Of a DNA stretch of 64,000 bases, positions 34,255 through 45,115 are shown piece by piece (positions within the stretch are counted from its first letter, which is position 1; each line of letters begins with the position of its first letter). The translations under genes and the position numbers were made by a program. The DNA lies in contig OX419756.1 of assembly GCA_948567375.1 (NCBI GenBank), forward strand, positions 49,578,552 to 49,642,551, in the 5' to 3' direction. The notes beneath the pieces were generated by a model, which did no database searches, was not told where the DNA came from, and was given only the letters and a program-made list of their open reading frames with translations. This stretch comes from Lunularia cruciata (Eukaryota > Streptophyta > Marchantiopsida > Lunulariales > Lunulariaceae).

Positions 34255-35510
34255 ATGGAGAAAATTTTGGTTTCCTTTTGCAAGAATGGAGAAGATGTGG
34301 AGACCTTTGTGAGAGACTTCAAGAGAGCTTGCATAGCAACAATGAGAGGAGGAAGAATGAGTAGACTTCATTATTACCAGATTTCTTTGAGGATACAACC
34401 TGGTATGAGTCAGAATACCGAAAGAGAGAGAGAGGAGAGATGGGCAAGAAGAGTCTTAGCAAAGTTTGACTTCAACACTCATTGACAAATTTCTCCCAAA
34501 TGAGAATTATGAGAGATTGATGAATGAAGTTACCTTCCTCAAACAAGGAGATAGAAAGAAAGGGAGAGTCCATGTAGAAAGAGTAGAGAAGTTAGAGTCC
34601 AGGTTCTGCATAGTGTTGATGAAGAGTGGGGATCATTTGGAGGCTACTTTGATTGGCATAGGAGCCATGCTCACCAAGAATTTTGTTGGGAGGGTTGAGT
34701 ACAAAAATTAGAAGCAAGGTGAGATATGAGAAACATTCTTCCAAGGTTGAAGCTATCAAGATTGCAATACATATAGAGGAGAGTTTGGAAGGAGATAAGA
34801 GTGATTTGGTGGTGAAGTAGGTTATGCATCCTTCTCAAGGCTACAAGTATAGTGAATCTTTTGACACTTTGGTGTTAAGGGTTGCACCACAGGTAGTGGT
34901 TTCTTTGGTTCTTGCACCTCTACCAAAAGATCCACTTCAAACCATCACAAAACAACTTGTAGATCTCAAGATCAATGTAGTGCAACTATGGGAGAAGAGA
35001 GAGGTGGATTGAATTATGGAGGAGGGCCTAAGAGTTATAGAAGCTATCCATATAGAGGAGGCAAAACCAACCAACAATTTCAATGATAGAAATTGTTGTG
35101 GAGGAAGAGGTCACATCCAAAGGAATTGCCCAAATTCCACTTATCATGGAAGAAGGGATTGTGAGAGAGCCAATAGAGAGAAAGAGGGAGGTAGTGAAAC
35201 CCAAGTGGCTCATAATTCAAACAAAGGTAAGGAGATAACATCCATAGATGTGGTTGAGAGAAAATATGTTAAGGAGGAGTGCTCAAATTCCAAAGGTCTT
35301 AATTTGGTTTTTTTTGCACAATAGTAGAAGAGAGCTTGTTTTGCAAAGAATATACACTCTTCTCAAGGATTTAGTCCTAACAAAACTACTCCTATGCCTA
35401 CTAGGATCACTTGCACTAGCACCTCAATGTCATCAACAAGACTCAAAAGACTCCAAGAAAGAAGTTGAGGATGGAGGACTCACTTCTTGATCTCAAAGCA
35501 ACAATGGAAC
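34255..35510 (+). pseudogene. TAT-1 gag relic
   Basis: Starts MEKILVSFCKNGEDVETF and follows the gag of the copy at 45116: capsid blocks at 34466-34700, a linker, and a knuckle reduced to NCCGGRGHIQRNCP near 35090 (one Cys spacing lost). At least three frameshifts and several stops. The preceding A/G-rich leader (34195-34250) is also conserved. Confidence 0.8.
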
Positions 35511-35559
35511 TACATTGTGTTGGGGGATGTTTGTAGTCACAAGGCCAACATCATAGTGG

Positions 35560-37399
35560 GCTAATTGATCACTTTGAATCTTACTTTGAGAAAGGAGCTT
35601 AGAGGTGGTTTGAGTTCTACAAGGATCAAGAGGAAGAAGAAAGTAAAAGAAAAAACTCTAGTATCAATGGAAATGATGGATGCCAAACCAACACTAATGG
35701 GAGGCTTGTTAATATGCCTTCAAGATTGATGTGAGAGTGAATAGTGACAACATCAAGGATGCACTTGTTGATGGAGCATCTGTAGTGAATACCATGTCAA
35801 AGAGGTTGATGAAGAAGTTGGGTATGATATCCTCTAGACCTTCAACAATTGTGGTGAGCATAGCAAACAAGCAACAAGTTCAACCAATAAGGGTGATGGA
35901 TAAGGTGGTAGTTTCAATTATTGGAGTTTAGAATCTCATGATTTTCCAAGTCTTGAAGGATTCAAACTATCATTTGCTTCTTTGGATGCCATGGTTAAGA
36001 GTAACATGCACAACTGATTGATGGCACAAAGGGTTCTTGAGGATGGGACCATCAAACCATTGAATTATAGTTTATGTGAGTAACACTACAACACTTCACA
36101 TTTAGATACACCATCTTTTGATAATTGGGAATTAGATTCAGAAGAAGGAGCCTCAAGTGTGGACACAAGCATGAAAAAAGAGACTTCCATGGAGGAAGAT
36201 GAATCTAAATTTGATTTAGATATATATCCTTTGTGTGCTATGGATTTTTCACCTAAGCTAGAGGTTTGAAGACCTAGATAAATCACCATTGATACTTGAG
36301 GAGATAGTGAGGAGGTTATCTACCCTCAAGTATGGTCCCAAAATTACAAAGGAAGAGAAGGTGAGCTTTGAGGAGATATTTTGTAGATTTATCCATGTGT
36401 TTGCTTTCAATTACAAGGATCTAAAGGAAGTCACCTTGGAGGAATAGAAGGTAAAGTTAGAATCACATGCAAGACCAATCGGCCAAAAGTAATGTTGCAT
36501 TAGCCCAGCAATAACTTCAATTGTGAAGGAGGAGATTGATAAGCTTAAGGAAGCCAGATTTATCCTTGAGGTAGAGAATTTAGAATGGGTATCTCCAATT
36601 GTGATTGTGAAGAAAAAGAATGGTAAGCTTTGAGTATGTGTGGATTACAAGAAGCTCAATATTGTTACTAAAAGGGACTATTACTGTTTGCCATTCATTG
36701 ATGAGATCTTGGAGGAGGTTGCATGTCATGAGAGGTATAATTTTGGAGATGGTTATAGTGAGTATAACCAAATCAAGATTGCACCAGAGCATCAACAATT
36801 CACCACATTCACCACACCTTGGGAGACTTATGCTCTCAAGGTCATGCTTTTTAGGCTTTGCAATGCTCCAGCCACATCCCAATCATTCATGAACAAATTA
36901 TCTGAACCTTCTATTGGAAAATTTATGAGACTTCATTGATGACTTTTGTGTCTATAGGAACAAGCAAGAGCAATGCTTGGAATGCTTGGATGAAGCAAAT
37001 GCATCTCTCAACCCAAAGAAGTGCATTTTTGGTTGTGAAGAAGGTTTAGTTTTGAAGCACATCATTTCCAAGGATGGATCTTGAGAAGGCGAGGAGAATC
37101 TCAAACCTTCCCTTCACTTCAAGCTTGACAAAGTTATGCCAATTCTTGGGGATGGTTGGATATATAGGAGGTTCTTCTTTTCATTTTCTAACAAGGCTTA
37201 TGCATTGATAATCTAGATGAACATGGTGATTTTGGAGGACAAGGAGGCTCTCAAAGATGTTAAGGAGCTCAAACAATCCCTTGTTGTGGCTCCAATTCTT
37301 ACTAAACCTGATTGGAGTAAGCCATTTATCCTCAACATTGATGCTTCCATTTTAGCTATAGGATGCAATCTTAGTCAATTAGATCAAGATGAGCATGAT
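35560..37399 (+). pseudogene. TAT-1 protease-RT-RNase H relic
   Basis: Protease region near 35731-35931 (ALVDGASVVNTM, where the better copy has DGGS), RT region near 36560-37000 (VCVDYKKLN-type block near 36630; catalytic region near 36935), and the RNase H start (NIDASILAIGCNLSQLDQ) near 37335-37380. It ends within RNase H at 37399. Frameshifts and stops throughout. Confidence 0.8.
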
Positions 37400-38192
37400 T
37401 GTGACAACCTGGTAAATATCACTTTTGCGGTAATTAGGTAAGTTAAGTTCGTTCCCGCAAAGATACGAGTCAGAAATATCCAAATACAAAGCAAATAGTA
37501 ACAATGTAGTTCTTCTTGGTTGCGTCTTTAATCTCTCAGGTAGAAACCACACCCAAAAGAGAGTAACAAGCACTGATTCGCAGTCTTGTCACAAATTAAC
37601 ACTTCTTAATCACAACTCCATCAAATCTTTCCAAACAATCTTGATTGTGATGATTCAGGCTCTCCCAAAAATGACACTTCACTGCAAAATGACTTCGCCT
37701 CAGAATTGTGTTCCACCCCTCCACTGAAGGCACAACTTCCTTGATCAAAATTGCTTCACATCAACTTCACACTGCACTCACAAATGCATAATACTACCAA
37801 CACTACAAGTCCTCTCAGATCTGTCAAGGCATTGCTTTGGTTGCACTTCACTCAGGATCAAACACACAAAATGAAGATCAAGGCTGCGGAATCCAACATC
37901 CAACAAGCACATTGACTTGCACTTTGAATTTCTCCACACACTCACAAACACAATTGCAAAGCTGATACTCAGAATCAAGCTCAAGCAACGAGCACTACTT
38001 CACAGCACTTTGCTTTATCTATTCTTAAAATTATGAGCACTGAACAACATAAGCCTCCTAGTGCTTCCCTTAAGTATTGAAGCAAACGGCAGTTCTAACA
38101 AAAACAACGTTCTACAACAACTCCTCTAACCTACAGATCCAAAATGACAATGCACCTCTTCATATCTGCCTCTTCAAATCTCAAATCTATTT

Positions 38193-41127
38193 CTAATCCG
38201 ATCCGATGTCTACTTCATCATCGGCTTTCAAACCCAAACCCGAAGTAACTTCACTTCCTACTACTCTATCTTTGGGTCTCATTACTCCTAACTCTTCTAT
38301 CAATTCTACTACTTCTTCACTTTGATCTACAATTGAAGTTTTGGGTAACCTTTCTACTACTTTATCTTCCAACCCACTCTTCTCTAAAGTGTCAAATGTC
38401 AAATCCAAAGACACTTGCACTCCTATGTCTGCAACTTCGGGTCTTCATACTTCTTCTACCTCACTACGAAGTTTAGCTAACTTTGTCCTAATCAGGTCTA
38501 GTCTGAGGCACACATTGTCCTCCACCTCTAACATCTTCCTATCTACACGATCTCACAGCCGGATTAATAGATTATTTCAACTCGGTGTCCTTCGCCTTCC
38601 TCTTACGCATTTCCTGCACTAGCAACTTTAACTTGGGCAGCCTCGCTTCTTTGAGTTTACACTCCACTTCTTTACTCAGCATGGCCTTAATTTCATTAAC
38701 AACACCTTCTACTTCACTAGTTTCTTCCATCACCGTACAATTTTTCTTGTTAATGACATTTTGTTTCCATTTTCCACATTTCCATTTTTCCATACATTTT
38801 TCCGTTAACGACACTTGCACTCCTATTTCTGCACATCAGGTCTTCATACTTCTTCTACCTCACTACGAAGTTTAGCTAACTCTGTCCTAATCAGGTCTAG
38901 TCTTAGACACACATTGTCCCCCACCTCTAACATCTTCCTATTTACACGATCTCACAACCGGATTAATAGATTATTCAACTCGGTGTCCTTTGCCTTCCTC
39001 TTACACGTTTCTTGCACTAGCAACTTTAACTCGTGCAGCCTCGCTTCTTTGAGTTTACACTCCACTTCTGTACTCAGCATGGCCTTAATTTTGTTAATGA
39101 CACCTTCTACTTCACTAGTTTCTTCCATCACCATACATTTTTCCTTCTTCCTCGCTTCTTCCAATTCACTACAATTTATTTGAAGCTCATCTTCAAACTC
39201 AGCTTTCAATGCTTCCTTCTCCTTTCAATGTACAGCGAGTTGTTCTTGTGCCTCGTGCACCAACCCTCTCAAATGATCTTCTTCTCTCCTACGCTCCGTG
39301 AACTCTCATTGCCAGGCCTGATCTTTCTCTGCTGCCCTCTTCTTAAGGCTCTCCAACTCTTGCTCCATCACCGCAACAATTGCCTTGGAGTGTATTAATT
39401 TGACACAAACTGCTACAAGTTCTCCCTTCAATCCTGCAGTCATCGTAGTCATCTCCTCCACTTCCTCATGATTCTTGACTAGCTCTTCCTTTGTCACCTC
39501 AAAGTGCTTACTCCAAAGAACCTCCTCAACCCAAAGTTCTTTGACTTCCATCTCCACTCTTGTTAGCTTACTTCGTAACAACAAAGTTTCGGCACTCCAG
39601 GCTTTTACCACCGCTAATTCATCGGGTACGTCGAGCTTGGCACTTATCCTCTCCAACTTCTTCTGCTGCAACATCGCCAACAATGGGCATACTACTCTGG
39701 ACAAATAGTCCACTCCTTTGCTCCTTGCATCCTCAGCCCGGACTTTGGGTTCCAACTCTTCTATACTTGGTACCTTGCTCCAAAGTCGAGATCTTCAAAC
39801 CTTCAAAGTTTCCTCCTCAAAACTTTCTCCCTCCTTTTGAGTAAGGTTACTGGGCCCCACTGTTGATACACTTAGGATGTTATCACGCTTGGTAGCTTAA
39901 GGTTGTGCTTCGACTTCTTCTTCTTTCTTATTGCACCATTCCAGCATGGAAACCTCGAGGTTTCCAACATCTTCCATCGGCTGTACCACTTGCTGAACTT
40001 CTGCCTTGCCTTCACTATCGCTACTCAATTCTTTGCTTCATAGTGTAAACTCCTCTTCTTTTCCTGACACTCCTCCCTTTGATCTGGTTTCTCCTTCCAA
40101 TTCTTCTTCTTCCTCTTGCACAACTTTCTTTGACTTCACCATCACCGCCATCGGGTTAAGCCTTGGAACTTTCTGGGGCTGTACAGTCGCAACCTGACTC
40201 TCAGGCTTGGTCCTCTTCCTCACCCTTGGAAGGTCAATTGCTATGATCTTTTCTCTCCCACTCTCTTTGTAGTACCTATCCCCCTCTCGCACCCTCTCCA
40301 TATAATATTGCTCATCTGCATTGGCTTCCTTGTGCAAATATGGATGAAAGTGCAACCTCATTCAACTTTGCTCCTCCAAAGTCAGTAAGCTCAACCCAAA
40401 ATAAAAGTGTGCTGTGAATGGCACAAAATAGTTTCGTGGCATATCCATTCTCCACCTAGAAATCATCTGCCCCACTCTTTGATGCAAGAACTTCGCCCAA
40501 TCTACTGCTTCTCCCGCAAACATTTGGTGAAAGAACACCGCCTGTTGCATAGTAACATAGGTGGTTTGCTCTGGCTTGAACATGGCCATCATCGTGCTTA
40601 CAATTCCTCTCCACTCAGGATCTCTATAGCTATTCACCTTATACCCATTCTTTGTGCGGGGTCAATTGAACGGACTTCCTAACTTTGGCAGTTTCTTCTG
40701 AAGCATCACACTTCCGATAGAAGGTGGTCCCTCCTACCTCTCCGGCTTCCCTTCCCAACACTACCCTCCAATCCACCTCCGTCCATCAAGTGGGATTCCC
40801 TCTCTTCCCCTCATGCTTCGGCCCATCCTTGCAATTGCTGGCTGCAATTTCTACCATGAAACTTGGAAAACTAAAATTCCAGTTCCAGGCCAGGAATGTG
40901 ATATGAAATCTTGTCAAGACTTCAATCCACGCTATTACCTCTAATCAACAAATTGCAAGTCCTCTCACCACACTTTGCTTGCTCACTTTTGGCACCATCA
41001 TGTGCTTCCTCACTTTTCTCTTGTGGAAGATCGTCCTCGAAATCCTAACCCACTCCTCTTCTTGCACATTTGCGATTTGCATTACTTTGGGTCGACTCTA
41101 AATAGGCACCGGGTAGCGACTGGACAT
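38193..41127 (-). pseudogene. Coiled-coil protein gene of CCL-C
   Basis: Starts at ATG 41127 (MSSRYPVP) and ends near 38193 (GLGLKADDEVDIGSD). Conserved blocks in order: FHITFLAWNWNFSFP near 40900, QQAVFFHQMFAGEAVDWAK near 40530-40500, a basic KVRKRTKPESQ-like stretch near 40215, coiled-coil pieces at 39755-39306, and the EARLHELKLLVQE block, present twice because of a 400-bp duplication. Several stops and frameshifts. It is closer to CCL-D than to A or B. Confidence 0.75.
38409..39208. repeat. 400-bp tandem duplication in the CCL-C gene
   Basis: GACACTTGCACTCCTAT at 38409 recurs at 38809, and GTCTTCATACTTCTTCTACC at 38441 recurs at 38840. The two units encode the same part of the coiled coil (MEETSEVEGV.. 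and KLLVQE) with moderate divergence. Confidence 0.85.
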
Positions 41128-41356
41128 GGCTCCTTCTTCTTGCACACCTTGTAATTTTATAGTCATGCGCCAATCAGTCACTCTTCAGTCACTACTCTCA
41201 AATTTCTGATTTGGTGAAGTTGTTGCCTATCACTATCAAGAAGTTCTTGATCCCGAGGTCATTACTTTCTTCCCCCGTACTTTCTTGATTACACCGACTC
41301 CAAAGAAGTTTGTTATAGGTTCTTCGGATCCACTCACACCACCCGATATGAAGTCT

Positions 41357-41358
<2 letters not shown>

Positions 41359-41411
<53 letters not shown>
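41359..41411. repeat. (CT)n microsatellite
   Basis: About 25 uninterrupted CT dinucleotides within the leader part of CCL-C. The Arg-Glu or Ser-Leu repeat ORFs here are artefacts of it. Confidence 0.97.
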
Positions 41412-41413
<2 letters not shown>

Positions 41414-41632
41414 TCTTCGGCTTCTTCTTCACGTCTTGATCCAAAGTCGACTTTGGGTTCATGCTGATAGGGCCAGTTCGAGTACTTCACCTTATGACCC
41501 AAAGCCACGTTACCTCGGGTTTTATCCCAAAGACTCTTTTCTTTGCCTTCTTTGGTCATACAGGTGCAATCCGACTTCTCTATACACTTCTTCTTCTCCA
41601 TCTTGAAAAAGACAAAAAATGTGGGTACCACC

Positions 41633-41969
41633 TACCCCCTTCCTCAAATGTGAGTGTCCTTGTGAACATAGACTTTGGGTGTCTTAGAAACTTCCGAGTC
41701 TATGGTCCAATATCTCCGAACTCTCCACCCGTTTACTTGAGTGGCAAAAGGATTGCCCTCTAGGTCTACAAGTTGAATGGACCCATTTTCATAAAGATGA
41801 AGAACTCGATAAAGCCCCATCCATCTCAAATCCAACTTGCCTAGAAAAAATAGTCGGTGATTGTTGTATAACAAAACCAAATCTCCTTCGCGCACAACCA
41901 TAGGCTTAATATGCTTATCGTGCTTGACTTTCTCTGCGCTTGTACTTCCTTCGTGGTTTGCATTGGATC
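41633..41969 (-). pseudogene. TAT-2 integrase C-terminal domain
   Basis: The minus strand reads KHDKHIKPMVVREGDLVLLY, then DLRWMGLYRVLHLYENGSIQ, the C-terminal integrase domain that contacts DNA. It has the same orientation as the TAT-2 parts at 53082-53761 and 61018-64000. The integrase core expected between here and 53082 is absent, replaced by the TAT-1 block. Confidence 0.8.
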
Positions 41970-42661
41970 TGTAACACCCATTTGTGCATGTGTGTGGTAT
42001 TGTGATATTTAGCTTGGTATTACAAGTACTTAAGAGATATTATTTATATAGAGATAAAGGATGGTTCTATATTAGTCATGGTTAGCTAAAGTTAGTCATA
42101 GCTAAGATAGAGGGGACCTTACTTTAGAGGAAGTAGAAAAGATGAGCACAACTATTTTGGACTTTAGTGTATTGACTTGGTATTATTCCTAGGTGTTTGG
42201 CTTTGAGGAAAGAGTTGAGAACTCTTGGGCCCACAAGCCTTTTTGTTTTGGATTCTTCTTTAGTCCAAGGATAGCCCATGTGAAGGAATCCTTGACTTAG
42301 TGGTTGGGTCAAGATAAAACCACATGCTTAGGGGAATATGCCCATGTGAATGGATATTCCTTTCTACCTTTTGACTTTACTTGACTTTTAGTCTAGTAAT
42401 TTGAGTTACTACGGTAATTAGTAACTTTGGTACGTAACTATTTCACAAGTATATAAACAAGGGGTGAGGAGGTACTCATCATCCTTTCATTTGCAACTAT
42501 CTCTTTCTCATTGAGTTCTGTAGTGAGCAATGTCTTGAGTCTTGGAGTGTTAGCCTTGGAGGAGTATGATGGAGTTGGGATTTCTTGCCTTCTTAGTCCA
42601 TGGTGCACTACCATAATAGCCATCAGAGGTTCATCCTGAGTGAGAGACAGGCCGGCTCACA
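41970..42661 (+). repeat. TAT-1 LTR, first of a tandem pair
   Basis: 692 bp, starting TGTAACACCCATTTGTGC and ending GGCCGGCTCACA. It is followed by a primer-site-like TGGTTCCGTTGCTGGGA and 206 bases of internal sequence, and then a second LTR. The left flanking pentamer is GGATC, with no match after the 3' LTR at 53082. Confidence 0.92.
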
Positions 42662-42867
42662 TTTTTGGTTCCGTTGCTGGGACCTCTCTAGAAGGCAAGA
42701 TAATGTTCCGCGTTCAATTCTACATTAGGCAGAAGGAAGCTATGAGAGCTCACTTGGAGAGAACATTAGGAGAGTAGAGGGCTGAACTTATGTTAGGGAA
42801 CCAACATCCATTTGTATACCTCGTAGTTCATTATGATGTCTTTGAGGTGATTTTGTACATCTTGTAC
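42662..42867 (+). mobile_element. TAT-1 internal fragment between two LTRs
   Basis: Matches 43547-43754 (primer site and leader ORF head) and stops after ATCTTGTAC, exactly at the next LTR. A TAG replaces GAG in the ORF head. It is a remnant of a separate TAT-1 copy into which the next one inserted. Confidence 0.85.
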
Positions 42868-43546
42868 TGTAACACCCATTTGTGCATGTGTGTGGTATTG
42901 TGATATTTAGCTTGGTATTACAAGTACTTAAGAGATATTATTTATATAGAGATAAAGGATGGTTCTATATTAGTCATGTTTAGCTAAAGTTAGTCATAGC
43001 TAAGATAGATGGGACCTTACTTTAGAGGAAGTAGAAAAGATGAGCACCACTATTTTGGATTTTAGTGTGTTGACTTGGTATTATTCCTAGGTGTTTGGCT
43101 TTGGGGAAAGAGTTGAGAACTCTTGGGCCCGCAAGCCTTTTTGTTTTGGATTCTTCTTTAGTCCAAGGATAGCCCATGTGAAGGAATCCTTGCTTTAGTG
43201 GTTGGGTCAAGATAAGGGGAATATGCCCATGTGAATGGATATTCCTTTCTACTTTTTGACTTTACTTGACTTTTAGTCTAGTAACTTGAGTTACTACGGT
43301 AATTAGTAACTTTGGTACGTAACTATTTCACAAGTATATAAACAAGGGGTGAGGAGGTACTCATCATCCTTTCATTTGCAACTATCTCTCTCTCATTGAG
43401 TTCTCTAGTGAACAATGTCTTGAGTCTTGGAGTGTTAGCCTTGGAGGAGTATGATGGAGTTGGGGTTCCTTGCCTTCTTAGTCCATGGTGCGCTACCATA
43501 ATAGCCATCAGAGGTTCATCCTGAGTGAGAGACAGGCCGGCTCACA
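42868..43546 (+). repeat. TAT-1 5' LTR of the long copy
   Basis: 679 bp, TGTAACACCC...GGCTCACA. TATATAAA at 43335-43342 is the likely TATA box. Compared with the 3' LTR (52404-53081) it shows a few percent divergence and lacks a short ACCACATGCTT segment near 43217. Confidence 0.93.
43335..43342 (+). promoter_or_regulatory. TAT-1 LTR TATA box
   Basis: TATATAAA within CAAGTATATAAACAAGGGG, conserved in every TAT-1 LTR in the window (for example near 42452 and 52883). About 200 bases before the LTR end. Confidence 0.7.
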
Positions 43547-43550
43547 TTTT

Positions 43551-43567
43551 TGGTTCCGTTGCCGGGA
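43551..43567 (+). other. TAT-1 primer binding site
   Basis: TGGTTCCGTTGCCGGGA lies four bases after the LTR. It differs slightly from TGGCGCCGTTGCCGGGGA, the site many Tat/Athila elements use with tRNA-Asp. Confidence 0.6.
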
Positions 43568-43587
43568 CCTCTCTAGAAGGCAAGATA

Positions 43588-43806
43588 ATGTTCCGCGTCC
43601 AATTCTACATTAGGCAGAAGGAGGCTATGAGAGCTCACTTGGAGAGAACATTAGGAGAGGAGAGGGCTGAACTTATGTTAGAGAACCAAGATCCATTTGT
43701 ATACCCTGTAGTTCATTATGATGTCTTTGAGGTGATTTTGTACATCTTGTACACATGGGAGGAATTGGAGAGATTGTGTGAGGTGGATTGCAGATTTGGG
43801 GATTAA
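43588..43806 (+). CDS. TAT-1 leader ORF head, unknown function
   Basis: From ATG 43588 the frame reads MFRVQFYIRQKEAMRAHLER, continues through DPFVYPVVHYDVFEVILYIL and stops at 43806, 72 codons. The same head occurs at 28975 and 42702. It resembles the first part of GYP-2 gag (YIQHEKMR..., then PMVIYDREWDLTIYIL). A possible splice donor (GAG|GTGGAT near 43773) could join it to the zinc-knuckle ORF whose possible acceptor ends at 44389, but splicing is not shown. Function unknown. Confidence 0.5.
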   Translation: MFRVQFYIRQKEAMRAHLERTLGEERAELMLENQDPFVYPVVHYDVFEVILYILYTWEELERLCEVDCRFGD

Positions 43807-44381
43807 GGTGATTTTGGGCAAAATCTCAAGTTTGAGATCTGGACTTGAGATTTCTACACATGATAGCTTGGGTTATCTTTCAGTTACCACACTTGAAATT
43901 ATTGAGAGAGCTTCTATGCGCACTGGGTTAGAATTTTTGAAAGTTGATAGGGTAAAGTGCTCCCGCAACTGCATGCTCTCTGGAAAATTGTACAGAGTCT
44001 GCCATTTCTTCCATTTTCAGTGAATTGTCCTGAAAATTTCCAAGAAACTTAAGTGCATTGTATCCTACCTGCTGCCACAAAAATTAGAGAGAGATCGTTT
44101 TTTCGCAGGGCGAAATGAGTTTTTGAAGTGAGGGGGGTGGTTTTCAGACCAAATCTGAAATATGGGTGCTGAATAGAAAGGTGTCTAGGCCAAATGGCTC
44201 CATGAGAAGATCTGAAATTTTGCAGGGAGGGACACCTTGGAGTTGTGATTAAGTGTGGAAAATTTCAGAGGACTGTGACATATTGGTTGGGAGATTTGAG
44301 TGACATTGTGAGGAAGGGTCAATTCTGCAGAGTGGAGATCTCATGCATGAGAAGTTTGAGATTAACAAAAAGCATGTTTGA

Positions 44382-44879
44382 GTGTTTAGATTCATCTTGG
44401 GGAACATGGAGGGTCATCAAGAGTGGAAATTGAGATTATGCAAGGTTCCCCAAGGGTTTGAGGTGATTGTAGGGGTGGATTTGAGGAAAAGAGAGTTTAC
44501 AATAGAATTTGAAGAGAGTGTTGAGAGGATCCAAAAACCTACACCACTTGGAGGAAAGAGTGAGTCTAAGTGCTTTCTATGTGGAGAGAAGGGACATAAG
44601 GCAAGTTCATGTCCATTGACCTTTGAGAGCAAGAGATTGAGAGAAAGGAGAGGCTTACTTGACTTGGGTTTGCATGTTGGACCTTCTTCACCAAGATTGG
44701 GAGGGAGAAGATCTAAGACCAAGGAGTTGTGTGAGGTTTGTGGAGTTGAAGGACTTCCAAAAGGACATGAGTGTAGTGGAGTAAAAGCACTTTTGGAAAC
44801 TTTGGTGAAGGATCTTGGAGAGAGTCTTAGTACAGCTATAGAAATACTACCACCTTCATCAGCTAGTTCTCAAGATTAG
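44382..44879 (+). CDS. TAT-1 extra ORF with zinc knuckle, unit 1
   Basis: A frame of 165 codons upstream of gag. No ATG opens it; the first ATG is 44404, and a splice from the leader head is possible. It has a basic amino part (KRRE/EFEESVERIQKPTP), a CCHC knuckle (CFLCGEKGHKASSC, about residues 62-75) and a second Cys/His cluster (CEVCGVEGLPKGHEC, about residues 117-131). Gag downstream has its own knuckle, so this is an additional putative nucleic-acid-binding protein. Three copies in the window keep both motifs. Extra ORFs before gag are known in Ogre/Tat elements, but I cannot identify this one. Confidence 0.65.
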   Translation: MFRFILGNMEGHQEWKLRLCKVPQGFEVIVGVDLRKREFTIEFEESVERIQKPTPLGGKSESKCFLCGEKGHKASSCPLTFESKRLRERRGLLDLGLHVGPSSPRLGGRRSKTKELCEVCGVEGLPKGHECSGVKALLETLVKDLGESLSTAIEILPPSSASSQD

Positions 44880-45115
44880 TGATGGAGATAATCTTTCAAC
44901 TTATGGATAAACTATCCATGAGAGTTAGATTAATATGCACTCTAGGATTTGATGTTGCTATAGCAATCTTGGAGCAACTTGAACCTTTTGTGTTCCCTAG
45001 AGTGGATTATTCTCAGATGGTGTTAGTCATGCATATACTCTATTAGTAATAGAGTGAGAGAAAAGAAAAGAAAAAAAAAAAATTTGAGAGAAAAGAAAGA
45101 TAGTGAGGGGTTAAG

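Larger units (their letters stand above)
28229..37399 (+). mobile_element. TAT-1 degenerate copy, split by CCL-B and ended by CCL-C
   Basis: Order: 5' LTR, leader ORF head (28975), zinc-knuckle ORF (29775-34050, interrupted by CCL-B), gag (34255), and pol to RNase H, which stops at 37399 where CCL-C begins. The missing integrase and 3' LTR are not found on the far side of CCL-C. It is much more decayed than the TAT-1 copy at 42868-53081, so it is an older insertion. Confidence 0.85.
37400..41632 (-). mobile_element. CCL-C, coiled-coil element with mismatched flanks
   Basis: The minus strand begins GTGGTACCCACATT at about 41632 (first base changed from T) and ends GGTTGTCACA at 37400. At 4233 bp it is longer than CCL-B, partly through a 400-bp coding duplication. 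The flanking pentamers are ATGAT (left) and TACCC (right), so there is no TSD. The left flank is TAT-1 RNase H and the right flank is a TAT-2 3' end. This fits recombination between two CCL copies with loss of the DNA between them. Confidence 0.8.

Noticed and set aside
41285-41631. ORFs with long Ser-Leu or Arg-Glu runs
   Set aside because: They are translations of the (CT)n microsatellite at 41359-41411 in CCL-C, not genes.
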